From Wallemia ichthyophaga EXF-994 (Eukaryota > Basidiomycota > Wallemiomycetes > Wallemiales > Wallemiaceae), in NCBI RefSeq assembly GCF_000400465.1, contig NW_008806279.1, forward strand, positions 310,001-374,000: DNA of 64,000 nucleotides, read 5' to 3'. Below, piece by piece: positions 11,481 to 23,760 of the stretch (within the stretch, counting starts at the first letter, position 1; each line of letters starts with the position of its first letter). The translations under genes and the position numbers were made by a program. The notes below the pieces were generated by a model, which ran no database searches, was not told the origin of the DNA, and saw nothing but the letters and a program-made list of their open reading frames with translations.

Positions 11481-13293
11481 TTACAAATCAGTTCCAAATA
11501 ACTTGAACGAGCGTGACCATTCGCCCGTCGCTATGTGCTTTCCGTTGGTTGATATATCAACTGACATTATCTTAGAGTTTTCGCGGATTGCCTTCTGGCA
11601 TATCCAGTCGTCTGCACTCCAAAGCTTGGTGTAACCGTCAAATCCAGCGCTAGCTAAGAACAAGCCGTTGGAGTAAGGTTCTTTCACAATAGGTGTCATT
11701 TCGTCAGTGTCAGTGCTTTCGTCCATCTTCACATCTTGAGTGTCGCCTCTAGATCTGAGAATAGGTTCAGGTTGTCTATAGAACTTGACATCTCCAACAG
11801 AGATATTGTGTGCAGGCATCGACGTTATAGATTTTAACGCTCGAAGATCCCATATCATGATATTACCATCGCCAGACCCAGTTGCACATTGGTAGCTGCA
11901 CAATAAGTCAGTTGAATTCATTGAATATAGCCCTTCACTAACCCATTCGGCGAGAAGTCCATTGCGAGAATCTTGTCTGCATGTCCATCTAACACCATGG
12001 CAGTCCTTCCAGTGCGCATATCCCAGGTTCGTCCAATAGCGTCCATACCTGCAGATCCCACCAGCGCACCGTCGTCTTGGAAAGCGAGTGCGTAGACCTC
12101 CTTCGAATGTCCCTCTTGCAACAGCAGCTCAGTTTGTGTTTCAACATCCCACAATCTCCATGTCTCGTCGAATGATGCACTGCCTACGTATCTACCTGAA
12201 GGATGGAACGCAACTCTTCGCACTTGGTGGGTATGTCCCTTGAGAGTCGCCAACGGTGTATCCTTGTCCAAAGACCACAGGGCGACTGTGTTATCCTGAG
12301 AACCTGACGCTAAGTTGACGCTTGCTTTGCTCTGACTAAGCGTGGATTCAGGATGCCAGGCAACGCCACCTACTAGGCCTTCATGGCCTCTGAAAGTCAT
12401 CTGGTGGTTGCAGTTGGGTATGTCCCACAGCTTCAGGCTGCCAGACCAGCTACCGGTAGCTAACAGCTGGTTGTTAGGTGAGAACTTGACCTGGGATATC
12501 GGTCGGCTGTCGCCAACCTGCGATCCCAGTACGCTGAATGACTGACGTTTTGTGAGTCTCATACTAGTTTATTGATGCACGCACCTTTATGTATTCGAAC
12601 GTGCGCTTTCTCGCGTCGATGATTGATTTTAGTGGTGTTTTCCAGTCTTGGCGCTCTATCTCTAACTTGTTTTTTGTACTGATATTATCAGCACAGTAAT
12701 ACGTACGAGAAGATTAAACTAACCGAGGTATTGAGTACTCTGCGATCCATTTCCTGGCGTTTAGCAGATCCTGTGGACCGACGGTATAGAACTCCTCTTC
12801 ATCCTGGCATTCTCGTTAGAGGTTTAGACTGGTATTGGTATGCGCACCTCCGATTCACTCTCGCTTTCTACTTTAGAGCTTTCGCCAGCCTCTTGCTGCA
12901 TATCTGCAATAATCGACTTGAGACGATTCCTTCTGTCTTCGTTCTGCGGTTTTTTGAGCCATTGCATAGAGGGATAAACGAGAACGTACACGTTCACCGA
13001 ACAGAGTCATTGGCAGTGCCATTGCTCGCAGCCTCTCTCTAACTTTGGTATCGTCTGTTGGTACTGCGAGAGTCCTAAGCACTTTCCTTCTCTCGAACAT
13101 GTCCTCGGAAGCCTGAGCCTCTGCCCTGGCGAGTTCCTGGCCAGTGCCCATTTCGTACTTGTCGTCATAGACTTATAAGGTTAGCTGTGCAGGGTGTATG
13201 ATACACACACATACCGAGATCGTCGAAATCCTTCATTTGCTGATTAAAGTCAGAAAATAATCAAACCCAAATAAGAAAACTCACGCTGTCCAT
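11481..13293 (-). CDS. PRP4: U4/U6 snRNP protein Prp4 (WD40)
   Basis: Component of the U4/U6-U5 tri-snRNP, needed for pre-mRNA splicing. The start at 13293 opens a 9-nt first exon (MDS). Later exons give MKDFDDLVYDDKYEMGTGQE, the PRP4/SFM motif region (RERLRAMALPMTLFGE, DRRNRLKSIIADMQ), EEFYTVGPQDLLNARKW and the lead into the WD40 propeller (SFSVLGSQVGDSRPIS). At least seven WD repeats follow (GSWSGSLKLWD, GSQDNTVALWS, GSASFDETWRLWD, GSAGMDAIGRTWD, GSGDGNIMIWD, SAGFDGYTKLW, ATGEWSRSFKLFG). The last intron lies at about 11938-11897 between SPNG and YQCATG. It is divergent from condensin BRN1 with 76 bp between start codons. Confidence 0.92.
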
Positions 13294-13369
13294 CTTTTTA
13301 TATTTCCACCAGTTGATTGAATTGAACTGAGGCGCATCTCGATACGCGTTTCAATTTGACTTCCATCTC

Positions 13370-15997
13370 ATGAGTTCAGATACAGATAGCACGATGACGC
13401 CTCCAAGGCCTACGAAGAGAAACAAGAGGCAGGATTTAACAGCCCCTTTAAACGATTCAGGTTCTCCCGATAAAAGTACTTCCAATGGTTCGCGTAGGCA
13501 GTCACTCATTAGACCGCGCAAATCCCTTCTAGCTGCTGCCGCAACTAATAGGAGGCAGTCTATTAGTGCTGATGGCGATGACGACGCGGCTGAGAAGCGT
13601 AGAAGACGGAAATCACACTACTTGGATGACGACAGCAATAAGCACTCTCCATCTCACAAATCCAAGGGCGCAAACGTCGGATCACGCGTAGCTAGGCACA
13701 AGCTTGCTACTACTATCGCCCCTCAGCCTGCTGGTAATGCACCCGCTCTAAGTATGGATGTTATGACGACCAACTTTGAAGAATGGATGAAAATGGCCAC
13801 GGACAACGTGCGTGTTTAATTGAGGCGTTCTTACAGTCATCCTGACATGCGATAGAAAATTAACGCGGCAAATACTTGGAATTTCGCTCTGATTGATTAT
13901 TTTGCAGACATGTCTCTGCTGAGAAATGACGACAGCCAAAATTCAATCAATTTCCAGAAAGCTAGTTGCACCTTGGACGGTTGTGTTAAGATTTGGACTT
14001 CGAGAGTTGATAGTGTCGCAACTGAAGCTGGCAAGCTCATCAACGGTCTTTCTGCAGGCGGTATGTCTCTTATACTCAGTTTAATCACGCTCTAACTATT
14101 ACATCAGGTACTAATGACCGCGAAGAAGCCTCTGAAGATAGAGATGATAGTGACGCTGAGGAGGTGACAGAGAAAGTCAGCAAGAAAAGAAGAGTAAGTC
14201 AGCTTCAGATGAAACTATTCACACTCTGATATATTTCACAAAGGCACCACGAACTGGCTCGACGCTTGTCAATGATTTCAACTCCCTCAAGGCCAAGGAG
14301 TTCGAACTTGAACTTGCAATTGATCCACTTTTCAAGAAGACTTCGGCTGATTTCGATGAAGGTGGTGCAGGTGGATTGCTTATGAATCACTTAGGTGTCG
14401 ATGGCGTAGGCCGTGTTATTTTCGATTCCTCCGACGTAGCTATGGTCGAAGATGAAGACGAGTACAACGAAAATGAGCAGGATCCCCGCATAGACATAGC
14501 AGAATTGCAGTGTGAGTTACTGCATATTCATAGTACATACTAATAATGATTACAGCGAAATTCTTACCATCTATTCAAGAGCTAGATGAAAAAGAAATTT
14601 GTCCATCTTTGTCAACTTTCAAATTTTCCCTCAACCCAACAGAAGACGATGTAACAGAAAATCCATTTGAGCGACCAGTAACTCCGCTGGAAGATAGAGC
14701 GGCAGCTGAAGACGCCGAAGATGACTTCAATGGTGGTGGTGCAGATATGGCTGACGCGCCTATGGATGACTTCTTTGAGTCGGCAGCAAATGAAGAGCCG
14801 GTTGAGATTGACGATGACGCCTGGGCAGTTAATCCAAATGTCGCGGCCAATGCAGGAGGCGTTGATGACGATGGTTGGAATATTCCAGACTCGGTCGCTG
14901 AAGGTGGCAATCAGCAACAACAACTCCCGACTTTAAATGATCCTTTCAATCCGTCTGCCGGAGGTAATATGGTTATGTCGTCAGTACCCATTAATTCTGA
15001 AGGCATGTTTGACTACTTTGATAAGAATTTGACAAAAGGTTGGGCTGGTCCTGAACACTGGGGCGTGCGTCGGTCGGTAAACCGAGACGCCGCCTCTGCA
15101 CCAAAGAAAGAAAAAAGCAAAGAGGACAAGACCATCCCCATGATAGATTTTGATGAGCCCACCACCTCGAACAGCAAAACACTGTTTGCACCACCAACAA
15201 CTAAGGGAGCAGGATCAGCATCCATATTTATGCCCAAAAAGAACCGCGATGGAGATAACCTTTTACCAGACGATATACATTTCAATTCAAAGCAACTGTT
15301 AAGATTATTCCTCAAACCTAAGGTATCACTCCGGATGAAATCAGGCAAAATGGTCCCAGCAGGTAAGGGTAATGGCGACGACGCTGGTGCTGATGCTGCA
15401 TTTTGGGCTGGTGCTCCTGATGGTATGGAGTTCGACGGTGAACAACCACCAGCTGCACCTCTTGATTCGCAATTCTTCCAAGAAGACGACCTGGATATGG
15501 GTGAAGATCTTGTCAGTGGTGAGATTGATCCTGGCAATCAGAGCTCGCACTTGAATGAAGATGACGCACTGGCTGAGACACATCTCCAACAATTGAACAG
15601 AGTCAGGCCTGAGTTCGTAAACTATTCCAAGCGCGCAAAGCGTGTGGATGTCAGAGCATTGAAGGACAATATCTGGAATAGCTTGGAAGCCCCAGAAGAT
15701 GACGATGATCGGGAGAATCTACCACCCGGAACAACAGATAACGAAAACAAGGATGTTGGCAAACGGTTCTCGAGTGTCATCGATGGTCTTAAAGCTAGCT
15801 ATCCCGCTGAGAAGCTGGATGACTTGTCTACGAGCTTCTGCTTTATTTGCCTGTTGCATCTTTGCAATGAACACAACCTTAACTTGGAGACATTTGCTAA
15901 GCACGCCCTCGAGCCAGAGCAACAAGAGAGTGGATCGGTTGTTGGCTTGGATAAGGTTATGGTCAACAAGCTGGCCAACTATATTATGGCTAAATAG
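13370..15997 (+). CDS. BRN1: Condensin complex subunit 2 (kleisin Brn1/CAP-H)
   Basis: Kleisin that closes the Smc2/Smc4 ring in mitotic condensin. Five exons (13370-13807, 13856-14060, 14108-14193, 14244-14511, 14556-15997) give 812 aa, near the family's usual size. The N-terminus is disordered and basic. The kleisin entry block reads KINAANTWNFALIDYFADMS, followed by FQKASCTLDGCVKIWTSRVD. The middle contains AFWAGAPDGMEFDG-type acidic stretches and KFSLNPTEDD. The C-terminus (FSSVIDGLKASYPAEKLDDL, then STSFCFICLLHLCNEHNL) is the winged-helix region that contacts the Smc head. The N-terminal 120 residues carry RP-KS and RRQS sites that look like kinase targets (inference). Confidence 0.92.
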
Positions 15998-16489
15998 TCG
16001 CTATGATTTGTAAATCGCAATTTATGTATTTTAAGTAAATATGAGAAGCAATGGCCTCTGCGCGGTGAAGTCCACTAATCATGAATTGCGAGCAACACCG
16101 ATACTCTAGGGAAGTTGATACAGATATCCAGTGCATTTGATCGAATTAATTGATTATGGCAGCCATCTTTCTTGTAAACCCCATTACTGCACAATGTTGG
16201 GACTCTTTTATCCAGTCTGATAACTACAAGAGGTGTTCACGGGATAACAGGTTATTTTTATAGCTCTTTGAGTGTTAATGACGCTTAACGCAGTATGAGG
16301 TATTTGATGGAACTACGTTTGCTCAAATCACTCTGCAAATGCCAAGTCAGACGAACGTAGAGATAATGAATACTGACAATTGGAACAAATGAGCAGAATA
16401 TTAGTTCTTAGCAGCTCCGGGATTTTAAGCATATCCCTATAGCAGCACTCCGCTCAATATCTATCGAGTTGCATTTCTCGACTATCACC

Positions 16490-16705
16490 TTTCCTATCTC
16501 CATGGCTGGATTCACGAGTTTTGATGATCTCTAAATAAAAAAGCTTGAAAGATAGCCCTGCACGAGCTCTACATGATATCGCCAGATTTATATCCCTGTG
16601 CCTTCAATAGCGCCCTGTAGGCTGTTCGGAAGTTGCAATCCGACATCGCTCTGGAGCATGCTATAGGATAGATATGGAGGACTATACGCGCTTCATCGAT
16701 GGATA
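16490..16705 (+). repeat. Degenerate direct repeat, copy A
   Basis: Shares ordered blocks with copy B about 560 bp downstream: TCTC(T/C)AAATAAAA, GCCAGATTT(A/G)TATCCCTG, TCGGAAG and ATCGCTCT(G/A)GAGCA(T/C)GCTA. By eye identity is about 65-70% with small gaps; no terminal repeats or ORF were seen. Confidence 0.6.
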
Positions 16706-17048
16706 CAAACATCGCTAGCTAATGGAGACTAAAAACACTCAAAATTCAATAGATTCGGCTCTATGTACGAGATTTGGCCATCTGCCGTGAAATAGGTCGG
16801 CATGAACTGCGAACAGCAGAGAACGAATAATGCGTCAGAGTCAAAGAAGCGAAAAAACTTGTGATAAATAGTACTGCTCAATGATTTAGGGCTATGGTCG
16901 CCCTGTAAAACGCTGAATGACACAGGTGCAGGAGCATTTACTAGCAATCAACAGATTTAAAGTCCGCCTTTAAATTAACATGCCTTTCAGGACTCTAATT
17001 TACCTTTAATTCCTTCATTTGCCCAATATCCACCGACTTTAAATTTAC

Positions 17049-17268
17049 TCCTGTCACCGATCTCATCTCAAATGGTTGATTTACAACTTGTGGTGGTCTC
17101 CAAATAAAAGAACTTGGTTGATAGCTGTGGCCAGAACAAATGTGATTTTGCCAGATTTGTATCCCTGGCGTTCCAAATTGCACCCTGCACGCTGATCGGA
17201 AGCAACGACCCAAAATCGCTCTAGAGCACGCTACTGGATATTGGCGAAGGATCTCACACGCTTAAACA
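17049..17268 (+). repeat. Degenerate direct repeat, copy B
   Basis: Partner of copy A, in the same orientation and with the same block order. Many of the differences are C/T or G/A changes, which would fit old repeat-targeted mutation, but the sample is small. Confidence 0.6.
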
Positions 17269-18043
17269 ATGTTAGCAAAATTCGAATTCATAGGCCGCAA
17301 GCACTTAATTTTATAATTATACGACTCTATAAACGCGAAACCCGTTTTACGAAACATGTCGTTCACAGCTATCAAACCTGACACCTGGGGAATACTATTG
17401 CTGTTTCGTCTCACTTGGCAGTTGGAAGAAGAGATTTAGACATAGAAAGTTGGGGTCAGCCCAACTCTGAAATCGGGTTTTTGGCTTCACTAGGTACATT
17501 TCAAGACGTCACATTGTGGGGTTGTGAATTTGATTAAGGCTGAGTTGGAATTGTGGAAGTTAGGGTGGTAGGAACCCATATTTTTGAGTTTTAGATCATA
17601 CTCTTTGCAGCATGTCACATCTAGCTGGACAATTGTAGAGCACATAACTAAGCTAATCATGACAAATATACCCGCAGATTTCTCACAGTTATTTGTTACA
17701 GAATGTTACAAAATTGTCAATTATGCAGCCTGGCGGTGTTATGGTGAACTCGTCATTGAGCATGCTTTTCTCGGCCGGAGATCCCACCTCATCGCCATGC
17801 ACCAATTTACTTGGAGGATTAAATACTGAAGCATACCTACAACCACTCTATACACCACGTTGCTGTTAAGATCCATTAAATCCGCTTGTCCCCGCCCTCT
17901 GGATGACGTTGGTGATAAGGCGGTCGAAGGCGAGAGACAATGGGAAGCAGTAAATCAATCCAAAGCATAAGCGTTCTCATGTCATCATATTTATAATTAC
18001 AACACATGCCATCAAAAATTAGTTGATCATTTAGCGAGACTAT

Positions 18044-18734
18044 CTAAAGCTTTGGCTTTCCTCGATACTTTGCGAATGTTTCCTTTACGCCTGCACCTTC
18101 GAGTAGCGCCTTTCTGCATAGTTCATCAGTCTCTTCAGACTTAACACCTACTTCTACGATTTCATTGAGACGTGCTGAGTCAACTATGATAACCCCATTC
18201 CTATCAGCGAAGAGTTGGTCGCCTGGTTTGACAGACATAGTGTGACCATTTTCATGTTCGATTTGAACTGGTTCGCCTGCTTTTACAGGCACTAAGAATG
18301 GGGACTGCCCGCAAACACTAGTACCTTTGGCAAATATCTTTGACTTGTCAGAGAAGGAGAGACGAGAGAATGATACTTACAGACATTCCACTGCTTTCCA
18401 GCTCTTCTAGGTCTCGGACACGGCCATTTGCCACTACACCCGCAATGGACTTGGTTTTGGCTGAGCTAGCAAGTAGACCACCAAAACAGGCGTTGGTAGC
18501 ATCACTGGGTGGACACAGTAGTAACACGGAGCCAGGAGGACAGGCGTCTACGAAGTGCTCGGCCATTGGAGCTGGATTCGACCACTTATACTCAAATTGA
18601 ACGGGAAAAACGGGTCCTGAGAGACAGTGAGATCCAGCAAAGAGCTTGAGGTCTGGAAGATATCCCCCAGTGTCTGCGGCAGGGCAGAGCTTGTATAAAG
18701 CATCACTGATTGTCGTTGTGCTGAAATCAGCCAT
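18044..18734 (-). CDS. RraA-like protein (4-hydroxy-4-methyl-2-oxoglutarate aldolase family)
   Basis: Member of the RraA/HMG-CHA aldolase fold; fungal and plant members split 4-hydroxy-4-methyl-2-oxoglutarate or decarboxylate oxaloacetate with a divalent metal. Start at 18734 (MADFSTTTISDALYKL). Seen: the N-terminal TTTISDAL block, the GGLLASSAKTKSIAGVVANG core and the metal/substrate-site sequence NGRVRDLEEL, followed by PGDQLFADRNGVIIVD near the end. One intron of about 47 nt after SSGMS (donor GTAAGT, acceptor CAAAG) joins to IFAKGTSVCGQSPFL. The protein ends KPKL at 18044. A precise substrate cannot be assigned. Confidence 0.86.
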
Positions 18735-18905
18735 ATCGGTTTAATTTAAGTTTAGAGACATGTGTGAGATTGATAGCCAATATTTACAGCGTAAAAAATT
18801 ATGAAGAAATAGCCATAACCAGCTGTATGGACCAAACAAGTTCTCTTGTTCTAAGACGGCCACGGTCTGACGCACAAGTTAAAAAATTCCGTTACAATCA
18901 TAGAG

Positions 18906-19650
18906 ATGGGTCGTGCAGCAATTCCAGCAGTATTCCTCGCCTTTGCCGCGTTGGTCCTCTACGTTTTGTAGGTCGAGTCTATTTTTTCATGTTGCAGTTC
19001 TAATATTTCATAGCATAACAGTGTCTTCACCTGTGTGGAACCAAGTGCGTTTCTTCAGGTGAGTCGTCTTTGGCTTTGGTTGCAAATATTCTGACAGTCA
19101 CAGCGTCGACGTTCCAACGGTTTCGGCAGGAAACTACCGCACAAACGGCGGCACCATAAGATACGGGTTTCTTGGGTGGTGTTTCGATGATGTCTGCTCA
19201 GAAGAAAGTCTTGGTTACAGATTGGAGGAGCCAGTCAACCGGATAACAGGCGTCAACATATCAATTAACAACGAAGCTTTGGAGCATATAACGTACGCAC
19301 TCATTCTCAACCCTGTTACTGGTCTATTGTCTCTCCTGGTTAGCTTGTTTGGATGCCTGGCTATCCGTGGAGGAAGAATAACGGCACTCTTCCTCACAAT
19401 TTTTGAGGGAATCACTGCTGTAGTTGGTTGCGTAGCTTTAGCGCTCAACGTCGCACTGTTCAAGGTGTTTGAGAACGAATTGCAAGATAAACTTGAAGAA
19501 ACTGGAATATCAGTAAATACATCTCTTGACAACGCTGAGTGGTTGAGTGTTGCCGCTGCCGGATGCTTAATTATCGGTACAATACTCTCTCTGCTCGGAA
19601 TTTGTTTTGGAAGGTCGTCATCGAAGCATCGGGATATTAGCTACGTCTAG
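18906..19650 (+). CDS. Four-TM Sur7/PalI (Rim9)-type membrane protein
   Basis: Fungal SUR7/PalI-family tetraspanner; relatives organise plasma-membrane eisosome patches or take part in ambient-pH sensing. Exons 18906-18967, 19014-19058 and 19104-19650 give 217 aa. The intron 1 acceptor is TTTCATAG (19013), not the later AACAG, because only that choice keeps the frame and yields ITVSSPVWNQVRFF, a normal start of the extracellular loop. TM1 is PAVFLAFAALVLYVFI. The loop has the GWCFDDVCS Cys pair typical of the family. TM2-4 are GLLSLLVSLFGCLAI, ALFLTIFEGITAVVGCVALA and AAAGCLIIGTILSLLGI. The cytosolic tail is short (GRSSSKHRDISYV). Confidence 0.84.
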
Positions 19651-19904
19651 ACGCCTAGTTGACATTTAATTCAATAATGACAGAAGGAACTTAACATCAA
19701 TTCATTCTTTTTAAGGATATCTTATCATTCACTCACTTAACCAATTCTTACGACCCTACGTTATTTTACTTAATTCACTAAACTTCAGATACATACATTT
19801 AATGCATAAAATGGTGTAACAATATTCTAATAATACAATTGGGCGTGAAACTAACGCTTAAAATCTAGCACTTGTGAGTATATGATGGTGAGTGAATTGC
19901 GAAC

Positions 19905-20873
19905 TTACTCGTGTCTTAAATCGGTGGCCAAGTTTCCATTATCCTTTGGTTGATTATCTTTAGAGTGTTCTGCGCTATAATACATTCCAACGGGCTCCTC
20001 AGGACCATCGGATCCATCATGACCCTCAGGGTCGTCATCGGGATCAATAATTTGTGGATGTTCATGTGATACTCGGGACCGCTCCCAACGATTCTTGTTT
20101 AAATTTGGATCTTTTCTACGTCTACCAAAGGGATTCTTGAACAGAGAGCCAAATTTACTAGTATGCGCAATATTTGTAGAATGGAAATCGTTAACAAAGC
20201 TTGAGTTATGGCTATCGACAGGGCCAGAACCGGTGTTGAAAGGTAAATCGAAATGTTTTGCACTATTTTCAGAAGACAAGGAAGTGCGTGAATCGAAAAT
20301 ACCAGCAGAATTGATACCTGATTGATATCGCTGTCTCCAAGAGTTCCTCTGTTGATTTTTCTTATGTTTATCGATGTTCACTAACTTATATTTGATTGCG
20401 AAATTAGGAGTGCGCTCTTTCATTGTATTATCCCTTATGTTTTGTATGAAGAAGTTATAAATTTGGCCTGGAGCGTATGAGACATGTAGATAAGCATCAA
20501 CAACGCCTAACGCACCTGGAATCCATCCAAGTAAAGTGAGTATCAAGCAGATGAAGAAATCTTTACCAACGCCTGCGATTGAAGGCAATGTTAATATCGT
20601 CATATAAATACCCCAAGTCACGAGGTTATAAGCATACCAAATCTAACGAGTGCGCCAAAAGGAGGGAAAATGAGAGCCACGAACCACCTGAAATGTTGTT
20701 AATAACTGCCCTGATACATGTTCATACTCAGGGGTATCAATTTGCATCCAGCAATAGCCTTGATAGCCTTGATAGCCCTGATAAAGCAAATAAACAACTT
20801 ACGTGAACATCCCATACCAATGCCATCGCTTTAAATCTAAAGGACCTTTATATCTTTTTGTTTTGGTGGCCAT
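19905..20873 (-). CDS. Pmp3/UPF0057-domain membrane protein with long C-terminal tail
   Basis: Pmp3-type proteolipid domain, a small two-helix plasma-membrane module linked to cation homeostasis, extended by a polar tail of about 190 residues. Start at 20873 (MATKTKRYKGPLDL). Exon 1 ends in MFT; an unusually long intron (about 126 nt) contains a triple CTTGATAGC-type repeat near 20757-20786. Exon 2 reads WFVALIFPPFGALVRFG and exon 3 GVGKDFFICLILTLLGWIPG, together the PFAM-like Pmp3 signature (FPP, CGxxxDFxIxLxLTxLGxxPG). The tail is Ser/Asp-rich and ends NLATDLRHE. Canonical Pmp3 is about 55 aa, so this is a long form. Its start codon is 52 bp from that of the divergent neighbour. Confidence 0.82.
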
Positions 20874-20925
20874 TACCGGTGAGCGTGTGTAATCAACCAC
20901 CCAAGTCACTTGGTTATCAACATTC

Positions 20926-23687
20926 ATGTCTTTCAACAGACTAGCGCTGGCAGCTGCGTTACTAGAATATGACGGTACAAACAAGGCTAAAGATTCTGCC
21001 CTGTTTGCGCCTGCACCTCTCACTGCAAAAGATGGTCACAACAAATACGCTACCTTTCACGGCGATTCCACCGATCACCCAGATCATTCAGATAAATCCA
21101 GCGCAGTTGATGATCCTGTCAATTCAATCAATCCTATTAAATCTGATATCGCTAAGTCGGTTGAAGCCTATCGTGCTGGTTTCAATACGCCATACCCAAT
21201 TCATCAACAGCGCGAGCTTGATGAAAATAATAAATTCGATGACGTGGATCTCGATAGCTGGGGCTTGGATCAGTTCCTTGTCAAAAGCTCTTCCTCTGAT
21301 TTACCACCACCACCACCTCTAAGACCTCAGCCTGGTGAGGCACGCGCCTCTAAAAATCGAACTTTATCTGATGCTGCAAACGTCTCTGATATCGCTGCTG
21401 TTGCTTATCACACTTCACACTCAGAACGAGCTCGTGATGACAGTTCCCTTGCGAATCTAAATCTCTTTAGAGACTCTTCGGCTGTTGATATAGCAAGAGA
21501 ACCTCAGGCTGATTCTAGTGATAAAGAGGGCAGGGAAAGAGCTCAATCGTCCTTAGGATTTTACAGAGACGCAAAATCAGATTTCACTCTGCCACCCTTC
21601 GAGTTCACGTCTAAAGCTGATCCAGAAATTATCAATTCAACCACCACTGAACACAGAAAGTCTGCTGATAGTTATCGTAGTGATATACCTCCTCATTTGC
21701 GACCCTCATTACCCAAAGAAGACAATGTAAAGACAGTTTCAAGAAACACCTTACTTCGCCCAAAGACCCTTATCATGCCTGCCCCACTCCAAGGCTCACT
21801 TGACGATATTAACGTCCATAGAGACGATATAGATTTCCATCACATATCAACCGAGCTCAAAGTACCCTTACCCCAGGCTTTGAAAAGGGCTAGAGAACAA
21901 AAGAGACACACAGCTTTAGCTATGAATAGAGCTTCTGTTGCTGTTCCTTTAAATAGTAAATCTGAACACGGCGTTTCTTTCACAAATCGCAACTCAAGAG
22001 CCAGTGTCTTTGCACCTTCTGCTGCTAACTCACATGCACAAGGTCCTCACGTTGGATCTAGTGCTGGTCTACCAACGGCTCAATCTGAAGGTGAACAAGC
22101 TCAACTTTATGATGAAGAACTCGAAGATGAATATGATATGGCAATGGTTAGAGCTCGAAAAATTCGTGAAATGGATACATCGGAGATGCAGCCTGGAACT
22201 ATATTTGGATCAAGCTTAATGGACGATATCGATTCACGTAAGCAAGCTCAGAAAGACAAAAGGAGATTTTTCAGAGGTGATGAACGTCCGCAAGGGTCGA
22301 CTGCGGATGGCAGGGAAAGTTCTGCACCAGTCATCACCCGCATGCAATCAGTTTTCGGAGTTGATGAGTTGTGGCAACGCGATCAAGCTAAAGCTGAAAC
22401 ACTCGCAGCTGCTGAAAAAGCTGATACTGAGAGAAAGCAAAGATTGGCTGTAGAGAAAGAGCAAAATAGATTATTGAAGAAGAGCAACAAAAAGAATTTG
22501 ATGAGTTTGAAAGGCAGTCCTTCCAAACAGAGCTTACCGCAGGTGGGTGTTGTCTTACCTTGTGAGACCTGCTCCTGACACATTTTAGACTCCTTCAGTC
22601 AGCGTTAATGACAAAGAGAACGCTGATGCTACCTCTGAAAGTCTCGACACGGGAGAAGTGGCTCCTCCTCAAGCAGTGACACCGTCTATGCAAAATGAAA
22701 CTGTACTTGGTGTAAGCAAATGGTAAGATAAGCGTAGATGCAATTGGCAAACTCTAATTTTATCTCAGGTTTAACGGATCAGATTCAGGATCTACGCACT
22801 TACCATCAGGACGCCCATCTATAGACCATGAACCAAAGCAATTTTTAAGACCAAAGAGAAATGAACAATGGAGGCACGCGCCTCGAAAGTCTATCGTTCC
22901 AGCATCAAGCAGGGCTCCAGATGGCTCGTTACCTCCAGTTGAATTGCTGCAATCATCTCAATCGATTGGCCCTGAGAATAGCGATGAAGAGGATACCATG
23001 CCAATATCCAATATTATTAGATCTAGATCCCAAGAATCAGATTTACGGGCTAATATAAAAGTAGAAAATGACGAGAGCGAGGATGAAAGACCATTATCCA
23101 CATTCATCAGACCGTCAAGGACACCAAGCGAGCAAGTACTCATGCCAAAGATTCAAGTAGAGCTTCCTGGTGACTCTGAAAGAGAAGTACAGAAAGAGGA
23201 AGACGAAGATGATGTACCGCTAGGTCTAAAGCATCCACAAATGAACTCACACGGACAATCAAGACTAGAAGATGATGACGATGTTGCTCTTGGATCAAGA
23301 CCAGCCGCAGCTGCATTCCAACAGCGCAACAGCATGTATCCGGCGGCATCGAGACAATCCAACATGAGTTTTGGCTACCCAGGATCAACAATGAGCTGGA
23401 ACCCAGCTGCTATGGGAGGGTATCCACAGATGCCTATGGCAGGAATGTCTACAATGTCAATGCCAATGCAGATGCCCCCAATGGGAGGGTTTGCGCCACC
23501 ATATGGGGTATACCCAGGCATGGGTATGGATCCAATGATGATGGCACAGATGCAGGCACCTTCAATACCCCAATTGTCTGCACCAGATCTTCAAGCACCA
23601 CCACATGCGCAAAACATTCAAGAGAAGCAAACAAAGAAGATCAATTCGATTGATCAGTGGAGGAGAGATGTACAAAATGTAGGATGA
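20926..23687 (+). CDS. Large disordered fungal protein with repeated acidic motif
   Basis: Not recognised. Three exons (introns about 22543-22588 and 22723-22769) give roughly 890 aa. Ser/Asp/Pro-rich throughout, no membrane segment. A charged, probably coiled-coil stretch (AEKADTERKQRLAVEKEQNR) lies near residue 500. The C-terminal half carries four spaced acidic-then-hydrophobic motifs (EEDTMPISNIIR, EDERPLSTFIRP, EDDVPLGLKHP, DDDVALGSRP) and a Met/Pro/Gly-rich segment (MPMQMPPMGGFAPP). It ends INSIDQWRRDVQNVG. The motif array suggests a multivalent docking or scaffold protein (inference). Confidence 0.7.
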
Positions 23688-23760
23688 AATGAACTTGTAT
23701 AAATATTTATGTTTATTGTTATTTTATTGTTAGTATTGCAAGACTCTATTGATTACCGTC

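Larger units (their letters stand above)
15998..18043. other. Gene-poor island with eroded repeats
   Basis: About 2 kb without a supportable gene. The longest open frame (17584-17829) starts at TTG and has no family resemblance. The stretch contains two diverged direct copies of a repeat of roughly 215 bp (listed separately) and many stops in all frames. It may be the remains of a mobile element or a duplicated intergenic segment. Confidence 0.6.

Noticed and set aside
17584-17829. 81-codon frame in the 16-18 kb island
   Set aside because: Starts at TTG, no family resemblance, lies among decayed repeats.
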